Below, piece after piece: positions 46,926-55,660 of a stretch of DNA of 64,000 nt. A program made the position numbers and the translations under genes. Below the pieces are notes generated by a model. It ran no database searches. It was given only the letters and a program-made list of their open reading frames with translations, and had not been told where the DNA came from. This DNA is from Bacteroidales bacterium (GTDB taxonomy: Bacteria; Bacteroidota; Bacteroidia; Bacteroidales; VadinHA17), in contig PMIJ01000211.1 of assembly GCA_003157015.1 (NCBI GenBank), positions 44,929 to 108,928 on the forward strand, given 5' to 3'. Numbering within the stretch: the stretch's first letter is position 1; every line of letters begins with the position of its first letter.

Positions 46926-48026
46926 ATGAAACGGATATTCTTTATTTTTTCTTTACTGATTCTAGGGATGTCGGTAAGATCGCAGACAGGAACCACAAAA
47001 ATGCAACTTTCAGCAACTGAACACGATTTTGGAACATTTAAAGAAGAAGCAGGAAGACAGACTTTTGATTTTATTGTTACAAACACAGGAACTGATCCTC
47101 TGGTAATTCAAAACGTTGTTGCATCATGCGGCTGTACAACACCCGAATGGACTAAGGAGCCTATTCCTGTGGGAGCAAAAGGTAAAATTACAGCAATATA
47201 TGATCCTAAGGACAGGCCGGGTCCATTTAGTAAGACTATTTCAGTGTATGCCAATACAAAACCTGCACCTGTTGTTCTGACAATTAAAGGAGAAGTAATT
47301 CCACATGAAAAGACAGTTGAAGAGTTATTTACATTTGCGGTAGGCGGTATAAGATTCGAAAGCAACCACTTGGCATTCACGAATGTAAAGAAAACAGAAA
47401 AGAAGATGAGGGTTATGCAATTGATCAATACATCAGCCGAACCTGTAAAGATTGAATTTGATGCAGTACCGGCACATCTTACTTTAAAATCGAATCCTGA
47501 AACTCTTAAGCCCGGACAAAAAGGTATGGTTGAAGGCACTTACGATGCAACAAAAAACGGAGGATGGGGAAATGTCAGTGATATGGTAAAGATAAAGCTT
47601 AACGGAGTGATCCAGGAAAATTTATTTTATTATGTTTCAGCAAATCTTGTTGAAGACTTTTCTTCATTATCGAAAGATGAACTTGAAAATGCTCCGGTAT
47701 TCAAAGTTGAATCGACAACCGTGGACCTTGGTAAAATAAAGGGCTCAACCCAAAACGAAGTTGAATTCAAATTTAAAAATGATGGCAAACGGGACCTGAT
47801 CATCAGGTCGTTGAAATCTACATGCGGTTGTACTGCAGTGCAGCAGGGAAATCAGGGCGTTGGTGTCAAGCCCGGAGAATCGAGTTCTATCAAAGCAGTG
47901 TTTAACTCAGGCAGTTATTCAGGAAAAGTGACGAAGGCTATCTACGTTTATACAAATGATCCTAAAAATTCTGAAGTTGTGCTTATGCTTACAGCCGATG
48001 TTGAACAACCAGCTGCTGTAAAATAA
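46926..48026 (+). CDS. Secreted protein with two DUF1573 domains
   Basis: This 366-aa protein has a signal peptide (residues 1-20) and two Ig-like DUF1573 domains. The first (about 30-125) has HDFGTFKEEAGRQTFDFIVTN and VVASCGCTTPEW; the second (about 265-360) has VDLGKIKGSTQNEVEFKF and LKSTCGCTAVQ. The repeated SCGCT/TCGCT loops mark this family. A middle Ig-like segment (about 135-240) is degenerate. DUF1573 proteins are very frequent in Bacteroidota and resemble choice-of-anchor/ASH-like domains; none has a settled function. It lies 3 nt upstream of meaB. Confidence 0.92.
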   Translation: MKRIFFIFSLLILGMSVRSQTGTTKMQLSATEHDFGTFKEEAGRQTFDFIVTNTGTDPLVIQNVVASCGCTTPEWTKEPIPVGAKGKITAIYDPKDRPGPFSKTISVYANTKPAPVVLTIKGEVIPHEKTVEELFTFAVGGIRFESNHLAFTNVKKTEKKMRVMQLINTSAEPVKIEFDAVPAHLTLKSNPETLKPGQKGMVEGTYDATKNGGWGNVSDMVKIKLNGVIQENLFYYVSANLVEDFSSLSKDELENAPVFKVESTTVDLGKIKGSTQNEVEFKFKNDGKRDLIIRSLKSTCGCTAVQQGNQGVGVKPGESSSIKAVFNSGSYSGKVTKAIYVYTNDPKNSEVVLMLTADVEQPAAVK

Positions 48027-48029
48027 TTA

Positions 48030-49127
48030 ATGGATAAGAAAAGAGAATTTAAAAGCTCATTAAAGGTAAAGGAAGGGATTCCTCAGCCGCCAAACATCAA
48101 TCCTGATGTTCTGACAAAATCAGGAAGGAAGAAGCGAAAGAAATATTCAGCGGATGAATTTGTTTCCGGTATACTTTCCGGAAACAGAATAATCTTAAGT
48201 CAGGCTATAACTCTCGTTGAAAGTTCCCTGGATGAACACCATGAAACAGCTCAGGCTATAATCGAGAAATGCCTGCCATTCAGTTCCAGATCCATAAGAA
48301 TCGGAATTACAGGTGTTCCGGGTGCCGGTAAGAGCACTTTCATCGAAACTCTTGGCTTGCATATCCTGAGTGAGAAGAGAAAAGTCGCTGTGCTAACAAT
48401 TGATCCAAGCAGTGAACGTTCCAAAGGAAGCATTCTCGGTGACAAAACACGGATGGAACAGCTAAGTATTCATCCCGAAGCTTTTATACGGCCCTCCCCT
48501 TCAACCGGGACTCTTGGAGGTGTCGCACGGAAAACACGGGAAACGATAATACTTTGTGAGGCGGCAGGATTCGATACAATTCTTGTCGAGACCGTTGGAG
48601 TAGGGCAATCGGAAACAACTGTACATTCGATGGTCGATTTTTTCCTTCTTCTTATGCTTGCCGGCGCAGGAGATGAGCTCCAGGGAATAAAGCGGGGAAT
48701 AATGGAGATGGCCGACCTTATTGCCATAACAAAAGCTGACGGAACCAATAAAAAATTTGCCGAGAATGCCCGTGTCTCATTTCAGAATGCTCTTCACCTC
48801 TTCCTCAAAAAATCATCGGGATGGGTGCCTCAGGTTCAAACCTGTTCTGCATTGACAAATACAGGTATTAAAGAGTTATGGGATATAATAATGGAATATT
48901 TCACATTTACTAAAAACTCAGGATATTTTGATACTTTCAGAAAGGAGCAGGCAGTTATCAGGATGCATAATACAATTATAGAATACCTGAATAACTCATT
49001 CTATAGCAATAAAGATGTAAAATTGATGGTTCCGGGCATGGAAAGGCAGTTACAGCAAGGAACAATAACCTCATATAAGGCAGCAGTCAAATTGCTTGAT
49101 AAATATTTCGAAAGGCATACTGAATAA
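48030..49127 (+). CDS. meaB: Methylmalonyl-CoA mutase-associated GTPase
   Basis: This 365-aa G3E-type P-loop GTPase loads and protects B12-dependent methylmalonyl-CoA mutase. Motifs: RIGITGVPGAGKSTFIE (Walker A), VLTIDPSSERSKGSILGDKTRM, VETVGVGQSE (switch region), and ITKADGTN (base specificity). The C-terminal helices fit the dimer arm. The mutase genes are not in the window. Together with the MmdA-type gene at 26.5 kb it points to a succinate-propionate route. It probably shares a transcript with the DUF1573 gene. Confidence 0.95.
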   Translation: MDKKREFKSSLKVKEGIPQPPNINPDVLTKSGRKKRKKYSADEFVSGILSGNRIILSQAITLVESSLDEHHETAQAIIEKCLPFSSRSIRIGITGVPGAGKSTFIETLGLHILSEKRKVAVLTIDPSSERSKGSILGDKTRMEQLSIHPEAFIRPSPSTGTLGGVARKTRETIILCEAAGFDTILVETVGVGQSETTVHSMVDFFLLLMLAGAGDELQGIKRGIMEMADLIAITKADGTNKKFAENARVSFQNALHLFLKKSSGWVPQVQTCSALTNTGIKELWDIIMEYFTFTKNSGYFDTFRKEQAVIRMHNTIIEYLNNSFYSNKDVKLMVPGMERQLQQGTITSYKAAVKLLDKYFERHTE

Positions 49128-49134
49128 TAATTCA

Positions 49135-49142
49135 TACCTTTA
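49135..49142 (+). promoter_or_regulatory. Near-consensus -7 element (TACCTTTA)
   Basis: Matches TAnnTTTG at 7 of 8 positions, 46 nt before the thioredoxin-like lipoprotein gene. Confidence 0.35.
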
Positions 49143-49188
49143 CGGGTTCAATTTTTTTTATTCAACTATAAATTCAAAACCATTGTTT

Positions 49189-50298
49189 ATGAAAAAAGTT
49201 ATTTATCTTTTTGTTATAGGTGTTGTATTGTATTCATGTTCTTCAAAACCTCATTATACGATTAAGGGTAAGATTGATGGATCTGACAGCATTACTTTTT
49301 ATCTCCAGAAAAGAGAAGCAGGGAAGACAGTTTCAATTGATTCTGCTGTTTCAAGAAAGGGTAAATTTACCTTGAAAGGCGGAGCGGTTGATTATCCACA
49401 GATGATTCAGCTTGTTGCAGGGAATACAAAGAAGAGGACATCATTTTATCTGGAAAATTCTGATAGCATAACTGTTACCGGAAGCCTTGATTCTTTATTT
49501 AAGGCTAAAGTAGCCGGTTCAAAGACACAGAATGAGTATAATGCCTTTGTCAACTCCAACAAACCATTGAGCGATAATTATTCAAAGTTAGTTGCCTTCT
49601 ATCAGTCGGCAAGCCAGTCGGGTAATGCTACTGCAACGGCTGCGCTTGAGAAGCAACTTGATTCTATTCAGAGCGAGATGAGCAATCTTGAGAAAATTTT
49701 TGTTAAGACCCACCCGCACTCGTATGTTTCACCTTCAATAGTGGTTAGTCTTAGTTATGAAATGGAAGCAGATGAGATCGAATCAATGGTTAACGGACTT
49801 GATACTGCAATTGCTGCATTGCCTCCGATAAAAAGTCTGAAGGAAAGAGTGATCGCCATGAAGACAGTTGCAGTTGGTCAGAAAGCGCCTGATTTTACGT
49901 TGAGCGATGTTAATGGTAATCCGTTAGCTCTTTCCTCAAAGATAGGCTCCAAATTACTATTGATCGATTTTTGGGCATCATGGTGCAATCCGTGCCGTCA
50001 GGAAAACCCGAATGTAGTTAAAGTCTATAACGAATTTCACAAAAAGGGATTTGATATTTTTGGTGTTTCTCTCGATCAGAAAAAAGAACCATGGGTAAAA
50101 GCTATAGCCGATGATAAACTTTCCTGGACACACGTATCTGATCTCCAGTTCTGGAATAATGCTGCAGCTAAACTATATGCAGTGAATTCAATTCCAGCCA
50201 ATTTTCTTCTTGATGAAACGGGGAAGATAATTGGTAAGAACCTAAGGGGAGAAGCTTTATATAATAAAGTAAAGGAAGTACTTGGAGCTAAAAAGTAA
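49189..50298 (+). CDS. TlpA-like thioredoxin-fold lipoprotein with DUF4369 domain
   Basis: The frame is open from 49096, but the ATG at 49189 starts a clean lipoprotein signal (MKKVIYLFVIGVVLYSCSS). The 369-aa product has an N-terminal DUF4369 domain (about 25-130: YTIKGKIDGSDSITFYLQKR), a helical linker (about 130-225) and an AhpC/TSA-thioredoxin domain (about 230-369) with the redox motif WCNPC in DFWASWCNPCRQENPN, followed by the cis-proline region SIPANFLLDETG. It is a periplasm-facing disulphide reductase or oxidase of the Bacteroidota TlpA group. The partner is unknown. Confidence 0.93.
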   Translation: MKKVIYLFVIGVVLYSCSSKPHYTIKGKIDGSDSITFYLQKREAGKTVSIDSAVSRKGKFTLKGGAVDYPQMIQLVAGNTKKRTSFYLENSDSITVTGSLDSLFKAKVAGSKTQNEYNAFVNSNKPLSDNYSKLVAFYQSASQSGNATATAALEKQLDSIQSEMSNLEKIFVKTHPHSYVSPSIVVSLSYEMEADEIESMVNGLDTAIAALPPIKSLKERVIAMKTVAVGQKAPDFTLSDVNGNPLALSSKIGSKLLLIDFWASWCNPCRQENPNVVKVYNEFHKKGFDIFGVSLDQKKEPWVKAIADDKLSWTHVSDLQFWNNAAAKLYAVNSIPANFLLDETGKIIGKNLRGEALYNKVKEVLGAKK

Positions 50299-50340
50299 TT
50301 TCAAATTGGCGATTACGACTTAGAAATTAAATTGATAATA

Positions 50341-50376
50341 AAGGCTGCTTCAGAAATGAGGCAGCTTTTTTTTTAA
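50341..50376 (+). terminator. Rho-independent terminator after the TlpA-like gene
   Basis: GGCTGCTTC, loop AGAAAT, GAGGCAGC and a run of nine T follow the stop by about 45 nt. Confidence 0.85.
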
Positions 50377-50421
50377 AACTCTCAACCTCACATAGTTCAC
50401 ACCTCACCCCTCACTTCTGGA

Positions 50422-51102
50422 TTATTCTTCTTTCCTTGTCTCTTCAAGTATAAATCCGGTGCCTCTCACAGTGCGAATGTCAATGTTATTATCTTCTGAG
50501 ACATATTTTCTCAAACGGCTGATAAACACATCCATGCTTCTTCCCAGGAAGTAATCATCTTCTCCCCATATTTCTGTAAGTATATCTTCTCTGGCAAGTA
50601 TTTTATTCTTGTTTATAATGAAATATTTCAATAACTGTGCTTCCTTAAGGGTAAGCTTTTCTTTTGTATTGCCACAGATGAGCTCCAGTGTGTTATATTT
50701 CAAGACAGTCTGCGATATTTTAAACTCATCGTTAGTTGAGGAATAGGCCCTTTTAAGTATATTATTTATTCGCAGAATAAGGACCTCCGGATCAAACGGT
50801 TTGGTTATGTAATCATCTGCCCCGATCTTAAGACCCCTTACTATATCTTCCTTCAGACTCTTAGCCGTAAGAAAAATTACAGGTACATCAGGGTGAGCCT
50901 CCTTGACTTTTTCGGCGAGTGTAAATCCGTCCATTTCAGGCATCATCACATCGAATACGCATATATCTGGTTTGTCCTGACTAAACATTTCCCACGCCTC
51001 TTTTCCGTCCCGTCCCAGTTTTACATCAAAGCCGCTTATTGAAATATACTGCGTCAATATATTTCCAAAATCCCTGTCATCTTCTGCAACTAAAACTTTC
51101 AT
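50422..51102 (-). CDS. OmpR/PhoB-family response regulator
   Basis: This 226-aa regulator has a receiver domain (phosphoacceptor D51 in VFDVMMPEMDG, acidic pocket EDDRDF, conserved threonine and lysine in VIFLTAKS and DYITKPFDP) and a winged-helix DNA-binding domain (about 130-226: LTLKEAQLLKYFIINKNKIL, REDILTEIWG, DVFISRLRKYV, IDIRTVRGTGFIL). It begins 16 nt after the histidine kinase and forms one operon with it. Three 11-bp-spaced TTAAC boxes upstream of the divergent gene are a candidate target. Confidence 0.96.
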   Translation of the reverse strand: MKVLVAEDDRDFGNILTQYISISGFDVKLGRDGKEAWEMFSQDKPDICVFDVMMPEMDGFTLAEKVKEAHPDVPVIFLTAKSLKEDIVRGLKIGADDYITKPFDPEVLILRINNILKRAYSSTNDEFKISQTVLKYNTLELICGNTKEKLTLKEAQLLKYFIINKNKILAREDILTEIWGEDDYFLGRSMDVFISRLRKYVSEDNNIDIRTVRGTGFILEETRKEE

Positions 51103-51118
51103 TTCCTGAATATTTTAA

Positions 51119-52510
51119 TTAGAATGGTAATGTTACAGTAAATATACTACCTTTTCCCGGTTTACTGTGCACAGTAACATCTCCGCCATGAGCCTCCGCA
51201 ATTTTTTTTACATAGTACAGGCCCAGTCCCAGACCCTTAAATTTATGAATGTTTCCGGTCGAGGCCCTGTAAAACTTATCGAATATATGCTTCTGATCGA
51301 TTTTATTAATTCCTATTCCATTGTCAGCAACCTTTATAAAAACATTATTGTCCTGCGTGAATCCTTCAATCTCAATTACAGGTTGTTTGTCCGAGTATTT
51401 CACTGCATTGGAAAGAAGGTTATTAAGAAGGGTTGTAAAATATACAGCATCTATATCCACTTTTGCTCCGCTGAAATTATATTTCTGAATTATTGTGGCA
51501 TTGTTTCCTCCGCCCGATTTAAAGCTATCAACAACATCATTCACAATCTCCTCTATACTGATTGTTTTTTTGTCAAGCTGGAATTGTGTTCTTTCCCACA
51601 TGCTTATCTCCAGTATCATATTGATAAGCTGATTCAGATGAACACTTTGCTTCCCAATAAGTTTAGCCGTTTCAAGTATTTTGGCATCATCATTTCTTAT
51701 CTGTGGCATTTCAAGCGTTTTGCCTGCGACGGTTATTGTAGACAGAGGCGTCTTGAGCTCGTGAGTCATATTGTTTATAAAATCTGTCTTAAGGTTTGAA
51801 AGCCTCTTTTCCTCCATAAGATTTTTATAGGTTATTATAAAAATTATGACTACGACAATGATACTTAATATACTCATTCCCAGGAAGACGGATGTCTCCT
51901 TCAAAATAACTTTTTGTTTATCTGAAAAATCAATATAGTATGCAAAAAGGAACCTGTAACTATTATCCTCCAGGTTGAACCAGTTGACCAGAATTTTATC
52001 CTTGAGATTGTCTGCAGGGCCTGATCTTACGCCTGTATTTGGCCGTCCCCGGTTTAAAAAGCCCTCACTTTGATAAACAGGTATCGTATCATCATTAATC
52101 ATATCCAGGTCCATAATCGAAATTGTGAATTTGAATTTTTTTTCAAATCCCCTTCTTTCAAAATATTTTGAAAGAAAATCCGACAGATCCTGTTCTTTGT
52201 AAACAACAGTTGTGAAATAATTGAGAATCTCCTTTTTTTTTGCGTCAATATCCCTGGGGTCCTTCAGTGCATGTAATTCTTTATTAGCCTGTTCGGAATA
52301 ATTTCTTAAAAGTAATCGTACAGTATCAAATCCATCGGTTCGCATTCGTCTGTTTAAAAAATCAAGCCCCTCCTTTGATAAAACCGAGTACCTGAGAGCA
52401 AACATCTCGTTTCTCTGATTCCAAATTCCTTTTATAATAAAAAGCTGGACTGAGACAAGAATTATAATGGAAGCAATACCAGAAACCAGAACGGTATTTC
52501 TCTTTTTCAT
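51119..52510 (-). CDS. Membrane sensor histidine kinase
   Basis: This 463-aa kinase has a membrane helix at residues 8-28, a periplasmic domain of about 175 residues with no recognised ligand fold, a second helix (about 207-229), the HisKA dimer helix with phosphoacceptor H250 in NNMTHELKTPLSTI, and a HATPase domain with LLNNLLSNAVKYS (N box), VADNGIGI (G1) and GLGLGLYYVK (G2). The promoter match TAATTTTG lies at 52530-52537. It should phosphorylate the response regulator encoded directly downstream. The signal sensed is unknown. Confidence 0.95.
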   Translation of the reverse strand: MKKRNTVLVSGIASIIILVSVQLFIIKGIWNQRNEMFALRYSVLSKEGLDFLNRRMRTDGFDTVRLLLRNYSEQANKELHALKDPRDIDAKKKEILNYFTTVVYKEQDLSDFLSKYFERRGFEKKFKFTISIMDLDMINDDTIPVYQSEGFLNRGRPNTGVRSGPADNLKDKILVNWFNLEDNSYRFLFAYYIDFSDKQKVILKETSVFLGMSILSIIVVVIIFIITYKNLMEEKRLSNLKTDFINNMTHELKTPLSTITVAGKTLEMPQIRNDDAKILETAKLIGKQSVHLNQLINMILEISMWERTQFQLDKKTISIEEIVNDVVDSFKSGGGNNATIIQKYNFSGAKVDIDAVYFTTLLNNLLSNAVKYSDKQPVIEIEGFTQDNNVFIKVADNGIGINKIDQKHIFDKFYRASTGNIHKFKGLGLGLYYVKKIAEAHGGDVTVHSKPGKGSIFTVTLPF

Positions 52511-52529
52511 CTTTGTTGTTTTATTTTCT

Positions 52530-52537
52530 CAAAATTA
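52530..52537 (-). promoter_or_regulatory. -7 element (TAATTTTG) for the two-component operon
   Basis: The minus strand matches TAnnTTTG, 19 nt before the kinase start codon. Confidence 0.5.
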
Positions 52538-52574
52538 TTCAATTTATTGATAGCTCATTACTATTGTCCAAACA

Positions 52575-52601
52575 TTAACCCTACGTTAACCCGGCGTTAA
52601 C
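52575..52601 (+). promoter_or_regulatory. Three TTAAC direct repeats at an 11-bp period (candidate response-regulator site)
   Basis: TTAAC occurs at 52575-52579, 52586-52590 and 52597-52601, a spacing of exactly 11 bp, with CC following the first two. PhoB/OmpR-type regulators bind direct repeats with about this helical period. The third box falls at the -33 region of a near-consensus -7 element TATCTTTA (52624-52631) that precedes the secreted coiled-coil gene. Confidence 0.55.
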
Positions 52602-52658
52602 AAAACAGCCTGATTACCTGTAGTATCTTTACATAGTCAAACTTAAAAACGGGCAGTC

Positions 52659-53366
52659 ATGAAAAACTTAAGATTTCTATTAGCGGTTATTTTCCTCATC
52701 TCATTAGGCTCTTCCTTTCAACAGGTCAGGGCCCAGGAAAAAACAAAGGAACAACAGGAAGAGGACCTGAAGATCCAGCAGAAAATTGATGCACAGAAAA
52801 AAGCATTGGTGGAACTGAAAAAAGCACAGGAGGATGCAGAGCTGTCAATGGATGCTAAAAAGTCGGAGCTGGACAGCACTATGACAAATGTGCGGATTTC
52901 GCTTGAAAAAGCAAACTTAGACAGAGAAAAAATTTTCCGGGATTTGCCCAGGGGAAATGGTTCCTTTCTATTTGATGAACCTTATGAAATTTCAGGACCT
53001 GACGGACAGACTTTCTTTATGCATTCAATGGGTGGGGATTCTGAAAGAACATCATGGGAATTTTCCAAAACAGTAAAAGACAACACATTCTCAAAGGATT
53101 ACTCCTTTGATGTGGAGAAGACAGCAAAATCAGTCGTTATGTCAGTAATGGGCGATTGTAAATCGGGTGAGATCCGCATTAAAATAATTATGCCCAATGG
53201 GAAAAGCTATTCTGACATCCTGATTGACGAATCGGGCAATCTCAACTGGAGAAAATCATTCAACATTTCAGAAACTGAGAATCAGGATAAAACCGGAGAT
53301 TGGAAATTTCAGATTTCATCGACCAAGGCTTCCGGATTTTTTAAGATATCACTTCAGGCGTTTTAG
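52659..53366 (+). CDS. Secreted coiled-coil protein of unknown function
   Basis: This 235-aa protein has a signal peptide (residues 1-25, ending RAQ). Residues 26-90 are rich in Glu, Lys, Gln and Ala in heptad-like spacing and predict a coiled coil. A short Gly/Asp linker leads to a C-terminal domain (about 145-235) with alternating beta strands: SVVMSVMGDCKSGEIRIKIIMPNG, then DESGNLNWRKSFNIS, then GDWKFQISSTKASGFFKISL. I do not recognise a named family. It is divergent from the two-component operon and behind the TTAAC boxes, so it is the likely output of that system. Confidence 0.75.
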   Translation: MKNLRFLLAVIFLISLGSSFQQVRAQEKTKEQQEEDLKIQQKIDAQKKALVELKKAQEDAELSMDAKKSELDSTMTNVRISLEKANLDREKIFRDLPRGNGSFLFDEPYEISGPDGQTFFMHSMGGDSERTSWEFSKTVKDNTFSKDYSFDVEKTAKSVVMSVMGDCKSGEIRIKIIMPNGKSYSDILIDESGNLNWRKSFNISETENQDKTGDWKFQISSTKASGFFKISLQAF

Positions 53367-53387
53367 TTTAGGTTAGTTTGAAAACGA

Positions 53388-53420
53388 GGACCGGCTGAAG
53401 AGGCCGGTTTCTTTTTTTAT
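53388..53420 (+). terminator. Terminator after the coiled-coil gene
   Basis: ACCGGC, a 7-nt loop and GCCGGT are followed by TTCTTTTTTT. It reaches the 3' end of the convergent hypothetical gene. Confidence 0.8.
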
Positions 53421-53908
53421 TTTATCCCGATATTCATTGATTTTTTACCTGCAGATTTGGACTGGCAGTTATTAAAGAAAGGATCCCAATTCCTGTTCTG
53501 GTAAAACTCCGAAGTTTTTATGTTGAAGTAACCCAGAATATGTTTTGGCGACAGCGTATACATCAACTCATCATTATCCCCCCAGTATGGATCGGTAACA
53601 GTCAGCACCTCTTCTATGCAAACATCTTTATTATTGGAAACGCCAGTATATGATTCATAAATTACTTTAGGTATGGCAATAATTACAGTGAATGAGCCAT
53701 AATCCTTCCTTTGAACCAGAAAGTAACTGATTTCTATTGCCTCGTTTGGATTTACGCGGTCAGTTGAATGAGCCAGCTGCCTTTCGAAGATAAACCCTTC
53801 ATTCATAATGTTTTCAACTACATCGAATTCTTTGGTGTTATGCAGGAAGAAACAGCAGTCCTTGAAATTTTTCAATATAGAAGCAAGAAGCTCTCCTTTG
53901 TTCTTCAT
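53417..53908 (-). CDS. Hypothetical protein, 163 aa
   Basis: No family is recognised with certainty. There is no signal peptide or membrane helix. The N-terminal pattern FFLHNTKEFDVVENIMNEGFIF resembles the H-T...I...GF opening of small ADP-ribosyltransferase-like and RNA 2'-phosphotransferase-like folds, but the remaining catalytic residues are not evident. It continues FTVIIAIPKVIYESY, then DPYWGDNDELMYTLSPKHILGYFN. The composition resembles its neighbours. It stands alone between the coiled-coil gene (convergent) and the zinc transporter operon (divergent). Confidence 0.7.
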   Translation of the reverse strand: MKNKGELLASILKNFKDCCFFLHNTKEFDVVENIMNEGFIFERQLAHSTDRVNPNEAIEISYFLVQRKDYGSFTVIIAIPKVIYESYTGVSNNKDVCIEEVLTVTDPYWGDNDELMYTLSPKHILGYFNIKTSEFYQNRNWDPFFNNCQSKSAGKKSMNIGIK

Positions 53909-53999
53909 CAGGCAGGGAGTAGATTTTCTATTAATCTAATTCAAAAATAGCTTATATTATTTTATTTGCAACACTTAACCCATTTGTTCTGTTATATGT

Positions 54000-54007
54000 T
54001 AAATTTG
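54000..54007 (+). promoter_or_regulatory. -7 element (TAAATTTG) for the metal transporter operon
   Basis: Matches TAnnTTTG, 22 nt before the binding-protein start codon. I could not make out a convincing Zur/Fur palindrome nearby. Confidence 0.5.
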
Positions 54008-54029
54008 CAGTGGTCGATCACTTTTCTGC

Positions 54030-54905
54030 ATGATGAGAAAAATATTCTTTTTACTCTTAATATGTTTTGCAATATCCTGTGGCCGTGGTGGCAATGATTC
54101 GGGCAACAAAATAATTACTGTCAGTATCGCTCCTTTCAAATACTTTGTTGAAGAGATTGCAGGAAATGACTTTACAGTTAATATAATGGTACCTGCCGGA
54201 GCAGATCCTCATACTTATGAACCTTTCCCCGGGCAGATCAGCAAGCTAAGGAAATCAGTCGCCTATATCAGCAATGGCTATCTCGGATTTGAAATGAACT
54301 GGCTTGACCGTTTTTATGAGACAAACAGGACAATGAAAAAGTTATCACTGGCAGACGGGATTAATCCTATTGTATCAAGTTCTCAACATAAAGGGGGTCA
54401 TATTGAGGGCGCCGATCCTCATTACTGGGTATCAGCCAGATGTGCTTTGATAATGGCTTCGTCTGTAAAAGAATTGTTGAATGAGCTGAACCCTTCACAA
54501 AAGGTTAAGTATGAAGCAAATTACCAGGCCCTGATTTCTAAGATTCAGGAAGTGGATAGAAAAGCCAGGGAACTGTTTTCAGATATTCCGAACAGATGTT
54601 TTATGATATATCATCCGAACCTGGCGTATGTTGCAAGAGACTATGGACTTGAAGAGATCCCGGTGGAATTTGAAGGCAAAGAACCCTCTCCGTCAAGAAT
54701 GAAGGAACTTATTGACCGTGCCAGAAAAGAAAACATCAAAACAATATTCGTTCAGAGAGAATATGACACCAAAAATGCGAAAGCCATTGCAGGAGAGATC
54801 GGAGCTGAAATTACTCTGATAGATCCTTTGTCGGAAAACTGGCAAAAATCAACTACCGATATTATAAACGCGTTGTATAAAAGTTTACTGGAAAACTCAA
54901 AATAG
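54030..54905 (+). CDS. Metal (probably zinc) ABC transporter substrate-binding lipoprotein
   Basis: This 291-aa cluster A-I binding protein has a lipoprotein signal (MRKIFFLLLICFAISC) and metal ligands in the expected order: the histidine of GADPHTYEP, the histidine of GADPHYWVS, the histidine of FMIYHPNLAYVARDYGL, and the C-terminal acidic residue in TLIDPLS. A short His-containing stretch, SSQHKGGHIEG, replaces the long His-rich loop of classical ZnuA. Zinc is the best guess; manganese is possible. It heads an operon with ATPase and permease genes (8-nt gap and 1-nt overlap). Confidence 0.92.
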   Translation: MMRKIFFLLLICFAISCGRGGNDSGNKIITVSIAPFKYFVEEIAGNDFTVNIMVPAGADPHTYEPFPGQISKLRKSVAYISNGYLGFEMNWLDRFYETNRTMKKLSLADGINPIVSSSQHKGGHIEGADPHYWVSARCALIMASSVKELLNELNPSQKVKYEANYQALISKIQEVDRKARELFSDIPNRCFMIYHPNLAYVARDYGLEEIPVEFEGKEPSPSRMKELIDRARKENIKTIFVQREYDTKNAKAIAGEIGAEITLIDPLSENWQKSTTDIINALYKSLLENSK

Positions 54906-54913
54906 GCACTGAT

Positions 54914-55660
54914 ATGGCGTATTTATTTGAAATGAATTCTTTGTCGGCCTCATATGGTGCAAATGTAGTTTTACAGGATGTTGATTTAAAAGTATATGAG
55001 AACGATTTTGTAGGAGTTATTGGTCCGAATGGAGGTGGAAAAACAACGCTTTTAAAAGTTATTCTGGGTTTGGTGAAACCATTAAAAGGCAGGATGGTTT
55101 TCAATAATGAGCTTATAAACGGAAACAGTATCGGTTATCTTCCCCAAATATCGACAGGAGACATTAACTATCCTGTGACAGTTACTGATATAATTCTTTC
55201 AGGACTGATGATTCGGAAAGGAATCATCTCCGGAATGTCGTCTTCTGACAAGAATAAAGCTCATGCTGTCATTGATGAACTTGGCCTGTCGGGTATGTCT
55301 GCATCCTTTTTAAGTGAATTGTCAGGAGGACAGATGCAAAGGGTATTCCTGGGCCGTGCCATCATCGGTGACCCGAAATTATTATTACTTGATGAACCCG
55401 GAAATTTCGTGGATACAACCTTCGAAAATGATTTTTATGAAAAGCTGAAAGACCTCAATAATAGAATGGCAATTCTGATGGTTTCGCATGATGTTGGAAC
55501 CATTTCATCGCATATTAAGTCTTTTGCCTGCGTAAACAGGAGTCTTCATTATCATCCTTCCCATGAGATCACTAATGAAGATCTGCTTGCATACGGATGT
55601 CCGATTCAGCTGATTACACACGGAGATGTGCCACATACAGTACTTAAAAAACATATATAG
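54914..55660 (+). CDS. Metal ABC transporter ATP-binding protein
   Basis: This 248-aa ABC ATPase has Walker A GPNGGGKTTLL, the signature LSGGQMQR, Walker B LLLLDEP and the switch histidine in MVSHD. It resembles ZnuC/MntB-type ATPases in length and in its neighbours. It powers import through the permease encoded next. The stop TAG shares its last base with the GTG start of the permease gene. Confidence 0.95.
   Translation: MAYLFEMNSLSASYGANVVLQDVDLKVYENDFVGVIGPNGGGKTTLLKVILGLVKPLKGRMVFNNELINGNSIGYLPQISTGDINYPVTVTDIILSGLMIRKGIISGMSSSDKNKAHAVIDELGLSGMSASFLSELSGGQMQRVFLGRAIIGDPKLLLLDEPGNFVDTTFENDFYEKLKDLNNRMAILMVSHDVGTISSHIKSFACVNRSLHYHPSHEITNEDLLAYGCPIQLITHGDVPHTVLKKHI

Noticed and set aside
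51167..51799. Plus-strand 210-codon ORF
   Set aside because: Antisense to the histidine kinase catalytic region; composition is that of a shadow frame.
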